Below, piece by piece: positions 18,746-27,898 of a stretch of DNA of 64,000 bases (positions within the stretch are counted from its first letter, which is position 1; each line of letters begins with the position of its first letter). Below the pieces are notes generated by a model, which was not told where the DNA came from, made no database searches, and worked only from the letters and a program-made list of their open reading frames with translations. A program made the position numbers and the translations under genes. Where the stretch lies: assembly GCA_049841135.1 (NCBI GenBank), contig JASGHK010000007.1:454348-518347 (forward strand), given 5' to 3'. The DNA comes from JACRCT01 sp049841135 (GTDB taxonomy: Bacteria; Myxococcota; Myxococcia; Myxococcales; UBA5297).

Positions 18746-19891
18746 ATGGAAATCCGCAAGGTGGGAATCGTCGACGTCGCCCGCTCTCCGATCGCCCGGG
18801 CCAAGAACGGCTCGCTCAACGGGCTGAGCGGCCTGGAGGTCGCCAGCCAGGTCGTCAAGCAGCTCTTGGCGCGCAACCCGCAAGTGCCGGTGGACCGCAT
18901 CGAGCACCTGGCCGCCGGGTGCGCCTTCCCCGAGGGCGAGAACGGCCTGAACCTCGCCCGGCAGATCGTGGTGAAGTCCGGCCTGCCGATCAGCGTGGCC
19001 GCGACCACCGTCAACCAGTTCTGCGCCTCCTCGCAGCAGGCGCTGATGGTCCTCGCCGACGCGCTGGCGGTGGGCAAGGGCGACATCGCCATCGTCGTCG
19101 GCCTGGAGCACATGGTCCGCGTGCCGATGGGCGGCTACAACCCGGCCTACGACAAGGAGCTCGCGGAGCTGGGCTTCTACATGGGCATGGGCGACACCGC
19201 CGAGCTGCTGGCGAAGGAAGGCAGCATCAGCCGCGAGGCGCAGGAGGCGTTCTCCGCCGAGAGCCACGTCAAGGCGCTCAAGGCCTGGAAGGAGAGGGCC
19301 TTCGCCAAGGAGGTCGTGCCCATCACGCTGCCCGACGGCAAGAAGTTCGAGGTCGACGAGTGCCCGATGGAGCCCAACCTCGAGAAGATGAGGTCGCTGG
19401 CCCCGGCCTTCGACGCCAAGGGCACCATCACCGCCGCCACCAGCTCGCCGGTCTCGGTCGGCGCCGGAGCCGCCATCCTCATGGCCGAGGACGTCGCCCA
19501 GAAGCTGGAGCTGCCGCTGCGGGCGCGTCTCGTCACCACCGCCGTCTCCGGCTGCGACTACAAGCGCATGGGCATGGGCCCCATCCCCGCCACCGAGAAG
19601 GCGCTCGCGCGGGCGGGCCTGAAGATGAGCGACCTGGACGTCATCGAGCTCAACGAGGCCTTCGCCGCGCAGAGCCTCTACGTCATCGAGAAGGGCCGCT
19701 TCCCCAAGGAGAAGGTCAACGTCCTGGGCGGCGCCATCGCCCTGGGCCACCCGCTGGGCATGAGCGGCATCCGCATCGTCGGGACGGCCCTCACCGTGCT
19801 GGAGAGGGCGAAGGGCCGGTATGGCCTGGCCACCATGTGCGTCGGCGGCGGGCAGGGCGCGACGACCATCCTCGAGCGCGTGGGGAGGTAG
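18746..19891 (+). CDS. fadA: Thiolase (acetyl-CoA C-acyltransferase)
   Basis: 381 residues, with a purine-rich RBS (GGAAAGGAA). All thiolase landmarks are present: the nucleophilic Cys in NQFCASSQQALMVL, ELNEAFAAQSLYVIEKG, the GGAIALGHPLGMSG His motif, and the C-terminal MCVGGGQGATTILER with its usual Cys and glycines. It performs the last step of beta-oxidation, releasing acetyl-CoA. It lies 72 bases after the acyl-CoA dehydrogenase and 8 bases before the FadN gene. Acetoacetyl-CoA thiolase activity cannot be excluded from sequence alone. Confidence 0.93.
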   Translation: MEIRKVGIVDVARSPIARAKNGSLNGLSGLEVASQVVKQLLARNPQVPVDRIEHLAAGCAFPEGENGLNLARQIVVKSGLPISVAATTVNQFCASSQQALMVLADALAVGKGDIAIVVGLEHMVRVPMGGYNPAYDKELAELGFYMGMGDTAELLAKEGSISREAQEAFSAESHVKALKAWKERAFAKEVVPITLPDGKKFEVDECPMEPNLEKMRSLAPAFDAKGTITAATSSPVSVGAGAAILMAEDVAQKLELPLRARLVTTAVSGCDYKRMGMGPIPATEKALARAGLKMSDLDVIELNEAFAAQSLYVIEKGRFPKEKVNVLGGAIALGHPLGMSGIRIVGTALTVLERAKGRYGLATMCVGGGQGATTILERVGR

Positions 19892-19899
19892 GGAACGCC

Positions 19900-22251
19900 A
19901 TGGCCGAGATCAAACACGTGGCCGTCCTCGGGGGCGGCATCATGGGGGCCGGCATCGCCGGCTTCTTCGCCGACCGCGGGTACGAGTGCAGCATCTACGA
20001 CCTGACGCTCGAGCTCGCCCAGGGCGCGCTCGACAAGCTCAACGACCCGAAGGCCAAGGTCCCGCTCATCCTCACGTCGCGCAGCCTCAAGCGGATCAAG
20101 CCGCTGCCGCTGTCGGCGATGAAGGACGAGCTGCCCAAGGCGGACCTGCTCATCGAGGCCGTGCCCGAGGTGATGAGCATCAAGAAGAAGGGCCTCGCCG
20201 AGGTCGACCGCTACCGCAAGCCGGGCTCGATCATCGCCACCAACACCTCGGGCCTGTCGCTCGCCGAGATGTGCGAGGGCTTCAGCCAGGACCTGCGCGA
20301 GCACTTCGTCGGCATCCACTTCTTCAACCCGGTGCGCTACATGGCGCTGGTGGAGGTCGTCCCCGGGCCGGCGACCAAGAAGGCCGTCGTCGACCAGGTC
20401 TTCGAGCTGTTCGAGCGGGCCGGCAAGCGGCCCATCCTCGGCCGCGACACGCCCAACTTCGTCGCCAACCGCGTCGGCATCTACTCGCTGATGTGGACCC
20501 TGGAGCTGGCCCGCAAATACGACCTGACCGTCGAGGAGGTGGACCTCATCACCGGCGAGGTGCTGGCGCGCCCCAAGAGCGCCACGTTCCGGCTGTGCGA
20601 CATGGTGGGCATCGAGACCCTGTCGCACGCCTCGAAGAACTCCTACGACCACTGCCCGGACGATCCGGACCGCAAGCTCTTCGAGCCCCCCGCTTACATC
20701 GCCAAGATGATCGAGATGAAGCTGTTGGGCGACAAGACGGGCAAGGGCTTCTACCAGAAGCCCAAGGCCGACAAGGGCGGGAGCGGCGACGAGGGTGCGC
20801 CGAAGAAGGGCGGCAAGCCCGACCTCCTGGCGCTGGACCTGAAGACGCTCGAGTACCGGCCCAAGACCGAGCCGAAGAGCGACTGCGTTCGCTACGCCAA
20901 GACGTTCTCCAAGCCGGCCGACCGGCTGGTGGCGATGTGCACCTACGGCGAGGACGACCGCGTCTCCCGGTTCGCCCGCGAGCTGGTGCTGGGCTGCGCG
21001 GCCTACGCCTTCCGCCGCGTGGGCGAGGTCGCCGACGACGTGGAGACCGTGGACAACGCCATCAAGTGGGGCTTCGGCCACGAGGTCGGGCCCATCGAGG
21101 CGCTGGACGCGCTCGGGCTGCACCGCGCGCTGCGGATGATGGAGGCGGCGGGCATCGCCGTGCCGGAGGGCCTGCGGACGATCGCCGAGGAGCGCGGCCG
21201 CGTCTATCCGGCCGAGCCCAAGGCGCCGCCGGCGCGCATCCTCTCGCTCGCCTGGCAGCGCAGCCAGGGCAAGGTGGTCCGCGAGAACCTCAACGCGCGG
21301 CTGGTGGACCTGGGCGACCAGGTCCTGGGCGTGGAGCTCGACGCCAAGATGGTCCCGACCATGAACCCGGTCGACGACTACATGATGGCGATGATGGAGC
21401 AGGCGCACGAGGAGGTGTCCTCCGGGCGCTTCAAGGCGCTGGTCGTCGCCAACCAGGCGGCGAACTTCTGCGCCGGCGCGCAGCTCAACGCGGTGCTCGA
21501 GCTCGCCAAGGGCCAGAAGTTCGACCAGCTGGAGCGGATGGCGGCGATGCTCCAGAAGGTCAACCTGATGAACCTGCACGCGCCCTTCCCGGTGGTGACC
21601 GCGCCGCACGGGATGACGCTCGGCGGCGGCCTGGAGATCGCCCTGGGCGGCCAGGCGCGCGTGGCGGCGGCGGAGCTCTACGCCGGGCTCGTCGAGGTCG
21701 GCGTCGGCGTGATCCCCGCCGGCGGCGGCTGCTACCTGCTGTTGCGGCAGCTCATCAACAGGAGCGCCAAGGCCAACCCCGGCCCGATGCCGCCGGTGAT
21801 GGCCGCCTTCGACCTCATCGGCTTCGGCAAGGTCTCGACCTCCGCCTTCGACGCGCAGGAGAAGGGGCTGCTGGCCAAGACCGACGTCATCTGCTTCAGC
21901 AAGGACGAGCAGGTCCGCCAGGCCAAGGAGCTCGCGCTCAAGATGCTCCCGGGCCACAAGGCGATCGAGCAGCAGGCCCTGACGCTGCCCGGGCCCAACG
22001 GCTACCTCGTCATGGAGGACTCCATCGAGAGCTTCGTCCGCCAGGGGAAGATCACGCCCTACAGCGCGCGGATCGCCAAGGTGCAGGCGCGCATCCTCAC
22101 CGGCGGGCCCACGGCCAGCCCGGCGCACCCGGTGTCGGAGGAGACCCTGCTCGGCCTCGAGCGCGAGGGCTTCGTGGAGCTGTGCGCCGAGAAGCCGACG
22201 CAGGAGCGCATCGCCTTCATGCTCAAGAAGGGCAAGCCGCTCATCAACTGA
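19900..22251 (+). CDS. fadN: 3-hydroxyacyl-CoA dehydrogenase / enoyl-CoA hydratase bifunctional protein (FadN-type order)
   Basis: 783 residues. The dehydrogenase comes first: the NAD-binding motif AVLGGGIMGAGIAGFF at the N-terminus, ATNTSGLSLAEM and HFVGIHFFNPVRYM, the active-site region. The crotonase domain comes second: NFCAGAQLNAVLELA (about residue 520) and GMTLGGGLEIALGG with the oxyanion glycines. The order HAD-then-hydratase matches FadN of Gram-positive bacteria rather than the E. coli FadB order. It performs hydration and oxidation steps of the same pathway as the two upstream genes. The start codon is 8 bases after the thiolase stop, so co-translation is likely. Confidence 0.93.
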   Translation: MAEIKHVAVLGGGIMGAGIAGFFADRGYECSIYDLTLELAQGALDKLNDPKAKVPLILTSRSLKRIKPLPLSAMKDELPKADLLIEAVPEVMSIKKKGLAEVDRYRKPGSIIATNTSGLSLAEMCEGFSQDLREHFVGIHFFNPVRYMALVEVVPGPATKKAVVDQVFELFERAGKRPILGRDTPNFVANRVGIYSLMWTLELARKYDLTVEEVDLITGEVLARPKSATFRLCDMVGIETLSHASKNSYDHCPDDPDRKLFEPPAYIAKMIEMKLLGDKTGKGFYQKPKADKGGSGDEGAPKKGGKPDLLALDLKTLEYRPKTEPKSDCVRYAKTFSKPADRLVAMCTYGEDDRVSRFARELVLGCAAYAFRRVGEVADDVETVDNAIKWGFGHEVGPIEALDALGLHRALRMMEAAGIAVPEGLRTIAEERGRVYPAEPKAPPARILSLAWQRSQGKVVRENLNARLVDLGDQVLGVELDAKMVPTMNPVDDYMMAMMEQAHEEVSSGRFKALVVANQAANFCAGAQLNAVLELAKGQKFDQLERMAAMLQKVNLMNLHAPFPVVTAPHGMTLGGGLEIALGGQARVAAAELYAGLVEVGVGVIPAGGGCYLLLRQLINRSAKANPGPMPPVMAAFDLIGFGKVSTSAFDAQEKGLLAKTDVICFSKDEQVRQAKELALKMLPGHKAIEQQALTLPGPNGYLVMEDSIESFVRQGKITPYSARIAKVQARILTGGPTASPAHPVSEETLLGLEREGFVELCAEKPTQERIAFMLKKGKPLIN

Positions 22252-22368
22252 GGCGGGGGACAGGCGAGGCGCAGGGCCACCGGCGGCCGCTCGTCCACGA
22301 GGCGAGCGGCCGCTGGCGTTTGCGCGCACGGGCGACGGGCCGCCCGGCGCCCCTCGCTTCCCGGCGCA

Positions 22369-22397
22369 CTAGCAAACCTGCTTGCTTTCAAGTCTGC
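22369..22397. repeat. Left palindromic flanking repeat of the ATPase-nuclease gene
   Basis: A 29-base segment that matches the right-hand segment at 24030-24058 at 24 of 29 positions. Both begin CTAGCA(A/G)ACCTGCT and end CAAGTCTGC. The left copy continues into more CTAGCTAGCAG-type sequence and ends 29 bases before the ATG of the gene. Confidence 0.75.
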
Positions 22398-22426
22398 GAG
22401 CTAGCTAGCAGCTCTGCGAGGGCGCC

Positions 22427-24008
22427 ATGTTCACCACCAGCGTGCCGGTCACCGCCGAGGCCTTCTTCGACCGCGAGAAGGAGCGCCGAGAGGTCCTCGA
22501 GGCCATCGAGCGGTTGCGCCAGGGGGCGCCCCGCTGGCTCTGCCTCATCGGGTCGCGCAAGGTGGGCAAGACGAGCCTGCTGCTCGAGGTGGCCCGCGAG
22601 GCTCACCGGCAGCCGGGCCGCTCGCGGGTGCACCCGCCGCACTTCGTGGTGCTCGACGTCCAGGGAGATCCTCCCGCTGTCGCGGGAGCTGTTCCGGACG
22701 CTGGCGCTGCGCGCCGTCGACGCCGCGCTCTCGGTGGAGGCCGGCGCCTCGCTGGGCGCCCTCACCCGCGACCCGGTGGGCTACCGCAAGGCCTTGGTCG
22801 GGGCCCGCTCCTTCTCCAAGCTGTCTGCGGCGGCGCAGAGCTTCACCCTGGAGCTGCCGGGGAGCCCGGTCGACGGGGAGGGCTTCGTGCGCGACTGCCT
22901 GGAGCTGCCCGAGCAGCTCGCCGCCGCGACCGGCGGGCACCTGGTGGTGGCCATCGACGAGTTCCAGGAGCTGGCGTCGCTCGGCAAGGTCCGCGGCGGC
23001 GCCGACCCGCTCCCGCTGATGCGCAGCGTCTGGCAGCGCCACAAGCGCGTCGGCTACGTGGTCTCGGGCTCCTCGCGCACCATGCTGCTGCGCCTGGCGA
23101 CGTCGCAGCACTCGCCGTTCTTCCAGCACTTCAAGGTCGTGGAGATCGGGCCGTTCTCCGAGCGCGCCGCGGTCGAGCTGTTGACCCGGGCCAGCGCCGA
23201 CGAGGGACCTATCGGCGAGGCGCTCGCGCGCAGGGCCTACCGGGCCGTGGGCGGCAACCCGTTCTACCTGCAGGTGCTCGGCGAGTCCCTGTGCGAGCAC
23301 CGGGCGGCGCGGGGCAAGGCGGACGACGACCGGCGGCTGAAGGAGTGCCTGCAGCAGGAGCTCTTCTCCCGCACCGGGCGGCTCTCGCTCTACTTCGAGA
23401 ACGAGTTCCAGCGGCTCGTCGGCCGCGCCACCACGCTGGCCGCCACCCTGGACCGCCTCGCCGAGGGGCCGGCGCGGCTGGCCGACCTCGCCCGCGCCAT
23501 CAAGGCTCCGACCGGCGCGACGCTGGGCTACCTCGAGCGGCTGGGGGACGCCGTGCTCCGCAACGACGAGGGCCTGCACGCGCTCGCCGACGGCCTGTTC
23601 GCGCTCTGGCTGCGCTGGAGGCGCCCCGGCGGCTCGGTCGTGCCGATGAAGGTGCTGGGGGACGAGGGCGAGGCGGCCACGGCCGAGCACCTCGCGGGCC
23701 ACGGCTTCGACCTCGTCTACCAGTCGCGCGGCTCCCGCGGCGCCTTCGACCTGCTGGCCACGCGCGGCGCCTCGCAGCTGGCGGTGCAGGTGAAGCGCAT
23801 CGCCCTGCCGCTGCGGTTCGCAAAGGCGGAGTGGCTGCGGATGGAGGCCGACGCCCGCCGCTTCGGCTGGCAGTGGGCGGTGGCCAGCGTCGAGGCCTCC
23901 GGGCGCGTGGTGCTGCTCGACCCCGCCAAGGCCCGCCGGGCCGGCGCCTCGGTGACCCTGGGCGCCGGCGCCCAGATCGAGAACGTCCTGGCGTGGGTGG
24001 ACCGGTGA
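22427..24008 (+). CDS. AAA/archaeal-type ATPase fused to a PD-(D/E)XK-like nuclease domain, one frameshift
   Basis: About 526 residues after joining two frames near 22655-22665. The ATPase part shows a Walker A (IGSRKVGKTSLLLEV) and a Walker B (HLVVAIDEFQEL), and then the arginine-containing sensor region SGSSRTMLLRL. It resembles the archaeal-type ATPase_2 family (MJ/PH/AP/SSO-like). After a winged-helix-like region (ARLADLARAIKAPTGATLGY) the C-terminus carries GEAATAEHLAGHGFDLVY, AFDLLATR and LAVQVKR: the E, D and QxK residues of a PD-(D/E)XK nuclease. The gene is bracketed by related palindromic repeats (22369-22397 and 24029-24062). The combination suggests a mobile or genome-defence element; function is inference. 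The frame break is probably an indel error, since the conserved motifs resume on both sides. Confidence 0.75.
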
Positions 24009-24028
24009 CCGGCCGGCTCCGGCCGCCA

Positions 24029-24062
24029 GCTAGCAGACCTGCTAGTTCGCAAGTCTGCTAGC
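24029..24062. repeat. Right palindromic flanking repeat of the ATPase-nuclease gene
   Basis: GCTAGCAGAC (24029-24038) and GTCTGCTAGC (24053-24062) are perfect 10-bp inverted arms around CTGCTAGTTCGCAA. The left half also contains CTAGCAGACCTGCTAG, itself a palindrome. This is the counterpart of 22369-22397 and ends 11 bases before the stop of the chemoreceptor gene on the other strand. Confidence 0.8.
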
Positions 24063-24073
24063 GGCTCCGGGCC

Positions 24074-26290
24074 GCTACACCCGGAACCGGCCCACGATCT
24101 CCCGGAGGCTCCTCCGCCAGGGTCGACAGCTCGGAGGCGCTGACGCGGATCTCGGTCGCCGCCCGAGGTCAGGTCTCCGACTGCGGAGTTGACCACCGAG
24201 ATGTCCCGGGCGATGGACTGCGACACCGTCGCGGTCTGCGTGACCTGCTCGTTGGAGTCGCGCACGCCCATCGACGCGCTGGCGATGTTCCCGGCGATGT
24301 CCTTGGTCACGGTCGCCTGCTCCTCGATGGCCACCGCGATCCCTTCGATGATGTGCGCGAGGTCGGCGACGACCACCGCCACCCGCTCGATGTCCGCGAC
24401 CGCGCTGGTGGTCGAGGTCTGGACAGCCTCGATCTTGCCCTTGATCTCCTCGGTCGACGTGGCCGTCTGCCGGGCCAGGTCCTTGATCTCGCTGGCGACC
24501 ACCGCGAAGCCCTTGCCGGCGGCCCCGGCCCGCGAGGCCTCGATGGTCGCGTTCAGGGCCAGCAGGTTCGTCTGGCTCGAGACCCCGGCGATGGCCTCGG
24601 TGACCTTGCCGATCTCGCTGGCCGAGCGCCCCAGCTCCCGCATGGTGGTGGTGATGGCCTGGGTGTGCCGCGTCGCCTCGGTGCTGATGCTGCGCGCCTT
24701 CTCGGCGTTGGCGGCGATCTCGCCGATGGTGGCGCTCATCTGCTCGGTGGCGCTGGCGACCGAGGCCAGGTTCGTGGACGCCCGGGTCATGTTGTCGGCC
24801 ATGGTCTTGGAGGACGAGCTCGCCTCCTCGGCGGCCGAGGCGACCGTCGCGGTCTTCTCGGACATCGTCTTGACCGAGTTCGACGTCTGCGTGCTCACGG
24901 CGGACAGCTCGGTGGCCGACGACGCCAGCGTCTGGGCGTTGGTGGCGATGCCGCGGATGAGCGACTGCAGCTTGTCGGCGAAGGTGTTGAACGAGCCCGC
25001 GAGCATGCCGACCTCGTCGTGGCTGGCCACCGTCAGGCGCTTGGTCAGGTCCCCCTCGCCTTCGGAGATGTCCTGCAGGACGTCGGACGCGCTGCGGATG
25101 GGGTTGGCGACGGAGCGCGCCGTCATCACCCAGAACAGCACCGCCCCGAGCACGCAGAGCGCGAAGGCGCCGGCCATGGCCAGGCTGCCGCTGCGGTTGG
25201 CCTCGTGGATGACCAGGGCCGCCTGGCTGAGCTCCTGCTCCGGCGCCCCGGCGACGATGATCCAGTCCCAGGGCTTGAAGTAGGTGAACTTCGAGGTCCG
25301 CACCTGGCGCTGCGCCTCGTTCGCGTCGGGCCAGGCGAGCTGGAGGTCGCCGTTCTCACCCGGCTGGAGCGCGAGCGCCTTCGACGCCAGCTGCTGGAAG
25401 TACTTCTGCCCCTTCTCGTCCTGCACCTCCCAGACCGACGCTCCCAGCCGCGCCCGGTCCGGCGCGATGACGACGCCGCCCTTGGAGTCGAAGACCCGCA
25501 CGTCGCCGGTGGTGCCGACGACGGTCCGCGCAATCTGCGCCCGCAGGCTCGTGGCGCTGTCCTCGGGGAAGCCCACGAACAGCATCCCGACGATGGCGCC
25601 GTCCGCGGTGGTGATGGGCTCGTAGGCGGTGACGAACCACTTGCTGACCACGAAGGCGCGGCCGACGAAGCGCCGCCCCTTCATCACCGCGCTCACCACC
25701 GGGTTGGGCTCGCCGCCGGCGCCCTTGGCCGGGATGTAGGTCCCGATGGCCCGCTGGCCCTCCAGGGTCTCGACGTTGGTGACGACGCGCAGCATGTCGC
25801 CGTCGTCGTTCATGCGCTGGAAGATCGTGCAGGCCACGCCGACCAGCGCGCGCACCCGGTCCACGACGGGTGAAGGGCTCTTCGGGTCGGAGTTGGCGGT
25901 CACGGGCTCCTTGCCGATGGTCATCTGGCGCAGCTCCACCAGGCGCGTCTCGGAAGTGACCTGGTTCTTGGCCGGCCAGGAGACCTTGGTGTTGCTGAGC
26001 GCCACGGCCCCGACGGAGGCGAGCTGGGCGGCGGCCACGTTCAGGTCGGCGCCGATCTTCTGCTCGAGCACCTCCTGCTGGCTGGTCACCATGCCGCGGG
26101 CGCCGTCGAGGATGTGGCCCAGGTCGGCCGCGGCCAGACGCGCGCTCTCGGTCGCGGCGATCCGCTCGGCGCTCTGGCTCTGCCAGAGGGCGATGGCGCC
26201 GAAGACGAAGAGCGGCAGGGCGGAGCCGGCCACGCCAAAGATGGTCAATCGCTTGCTGAGCGGGGTGTCTTTGAGGAGAGCCAAGGCCAA
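24074..26290 (-). CDS. Methyl-accepting chemotaxis protein (Cache sensor, HAMP, signalling domain), frameshifts at the 3' end
   Basis: About 738 residues. An N-terminal membrane segment (FGVAGSALPLFVFGAIALW) precedes a periplasmic Cache-type region (about 40-345) with RAIGTYIPAKG, FVTAYEPITTADGAIVGMLFVGFPED and DVRVFDSKGGVVI. A second membrane segment and HAMP domain follow (ARSVANPIRSASDVLQDISE). The cytoplasmic signalling hairpin tip is QTNLLALNATIEASRAGAAGKGFAVVASEI. Near 24170 and again near 24110 the frame shifts. Correcting both gives AATEIRVSASELSTLAEELREIVGRFRV and a stop at 24074, the usual MCP ending. Chemoreceptors couple ligand binding to CheA; no che genes lie nearby. Confidence 0.88.
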
Positions 26291-26524
26291 CCTCTCTGGA
26301 TGAGTTCAGCTAGCCAAGCATCGGCACGGCGAGCGGAGTTCCTTAGCCCCACACCAATCCGAGATGCCGGCGTGTAGGTCTTGGGGCTCCAAGCGTCCAC
26401 CGGCTCCCACACGCCAAGGTGCGAGGGGCCAGCCAGCCAGCCTCCCGGCCGCCGAGAGGGCACCCGGTGGTCGACGTGCCCGCAACGCTGGCAGGATGGT
26501 CCCGGAACGTGCGGAGGAGGGGAC

Positions 26525-27691
26525 ATGAAGATCGCATTGGTCGTCTGCGGCAGCCGCGGTGACGTCCAGCCGATGGTGGCGCTCGCGCTGGGGCTGGTGC
26601 GCGCCGGTCACGAGGTGATGCTGCACGGCCCTCCCGAGAGCGAGCCGCTGGCCCAGGCCCACGGGTGCCCGTTCGCGCCGCTCGGGGCGGGCACCCGCGG
26701 CAACCAGGCGCTGGCGGCCGGCGGCATGAAGGCCTTCAGCGCGTTCATCCGCCAGGAGCTCGCAACGCAGATCGACGCGCTGCCGTCGCGGCTCTCCGGG
26801 ACCGATCTCGTGCTCGGCAGCGGCCTGGTGTTCGGTGCGCCGACCGCGGCGGAGCGGGTCAAGGCGCGGTATCGGTACGTCGCCTTGAGCCCGGCCACGA
26901 TCCTGGGGACCGACCGGGACGCCTGGTTCATGCGCGCGGTGGGGTGGCTGATGGGACGCCTGGCCAACTCCGCCTACCTCGCGGCCGTCAACGACAAGCG
27001 CAAGCCGCTCGGCCTGCCCGCGGTCGCGAACGTCCTTCCTCACTGGATGGGGGCGCGGCCGATCGCCGCCACCGACGCGGCGCTCACCGCGCTGCCCGAG
27101 GGAGTGACGCTCCATGCGGAGCAGACTGGCTACCTGACGATGCCCGCGAGCGGCGCCCTCGACCCGGCGCTCGACCGGTTCCTGCAGGCGGGACCTGCGC
27201 CGATCTACGTCGGCTTCGGCAGCATGCCCTTGCGCGACCCCGCGCGGACGCTCGCCGCGCTCCGGTCGGTCGCGCGCAACCTGAAGCGGCGGCTGCTCGT
27301 CTGCTCGGGGTGGGGCGGCCTGCGGGACGCGGAAGGTGGAGACGACGTCCTCGTCGTGGAGGAAGCGCCCCACGCGCTCGTCTTCCCCAAGGTCGCGGCG
27401 GTGGTGCACCACGGTGGCGCCGGGACAGTCGCTGCGGCCGGGCGGGCCGGAGTGCCGCAGGTGGTCCTGCCGAAGATGGCCGACCAGTTCGAGTGGCAGA
27501 AGCAGGTCGTCAAGCTGGGGCTCGGCCCCAAGGCGCCGCGCTTCGACGCGCTGTCGGCGGGCAACCTGAAGCGGGCGCTGGAGACCTGTCTCGCGGACGC
27601 TCGCTACGCCAACCGCGCCCGGGAGATCGCCGCTCGCCTCGCGGGAACGGACGGAGTGGCCCTGACGGTGCGCGCCGTGGAGCAGTGCTGA
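26525..27691 (+). CDS. UGT/MGT-type glycosyltransferase (GT1/GT28-like)
   Basis: 388 residues from ATG 26525, preceded by GGAGGAGGGG. The N-terminus (MKIALVVCGSRGDVQPMVAL) and the C-terminal donor-binding half match the UDP-glycosyltransferase family: VGFGSMPLRDP, VVEEAPHALVFPKVAAVVHHGGAGTVAAAGRAGVPQ and MADQFEWQKQV. The HGGxGT block and DQ pair bind the nucleotide sugar. Substrates are commonly sterols, macrolides or glycolipids; the acceptor here is unknown. It is divergent from the chemoreceptor and convergent with the TAXI gene, separated from the latter by a strong hairpin. Confidence 0.88.
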   Translation: MKIALVVCGSRGDVQPMVALALGLVRAGHEVMLHGPPESEPLAQAHGCPFAPLGAGTRGNQALAAGGMKAFSAFIRQELATQIDALPSRLSGTDLVLGSGLVFGAPTAAERVKARYRYVALSPATILGTDRDAWFMRAVGWLMGRLANSAYLAAVNDKRKPLGLPAVANVLPHWMGARPIAATDAALTALPEGVTLHAEQTGYLTMPASGALDPALDRFLQAGPAPIYVGFGSMPLRDPARTLAALRSVARNLKRRLLVCSGWGGLRDAEGGDDVLVVEEAPHALVFPKVAAVVHHGGAGTVAAAGRAGVPQVVLPKMADQFEWQKQVVKLGLGPKAPRFDALSAGNLKRALETCLADARYANRAREIAARLAGTDGVALTVRAVEQC

Positions 27692-27778
27692 CGTTCGCTC
27701 GAGGAGGACGTCGTGCTTGACCGCCGCGCGTGACTGGCTGCGCCCCGAGCCACGAAGGGCGCGACCTGCCGTCGCGGA

Positions 27779-27818
27779 TGCAGAAGGTATGTCGGCACCC
27801 ACCGACATACCTTCTGCA
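27779..27818. terminator. Strong bidirectional hairpin between convergent genes
   Basis: A perfect 17-bp stem (TGCAGAAGGTATGTCGG at 27779-27795, its complement at 27802-27818) with a 6-base loop sits between the glycosyltransferase and the TAXI gene. It is the longest perfect hairpin in the myxobacterial part and less GC-rich than its surroundings. A terminator serving both genes is the simplest reading. Confidence 0.7.
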
Positions 27819-27898
27819 GAGTCTTCGAGTCCCCGCTCGGCGAAGAACGGGGCAGCGGATGCCGCGCCCAACGTTGGCCCGCTCTCGACGACGGAGCG

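Noticed and set aside
16832..19750. Long minus-strand frame across the acyl-CoA dehydrogenase and thiolase genes
   Set aside because: Shadow of well-conserved plus-strand genes; product has no recognisable domain and a biased Leu/Arg/Asp composition.
19678..22329. Long minus-strand frame across fadN
   Set aside because: Same reasoning; the plus-strand FadN gene is fully conserved.
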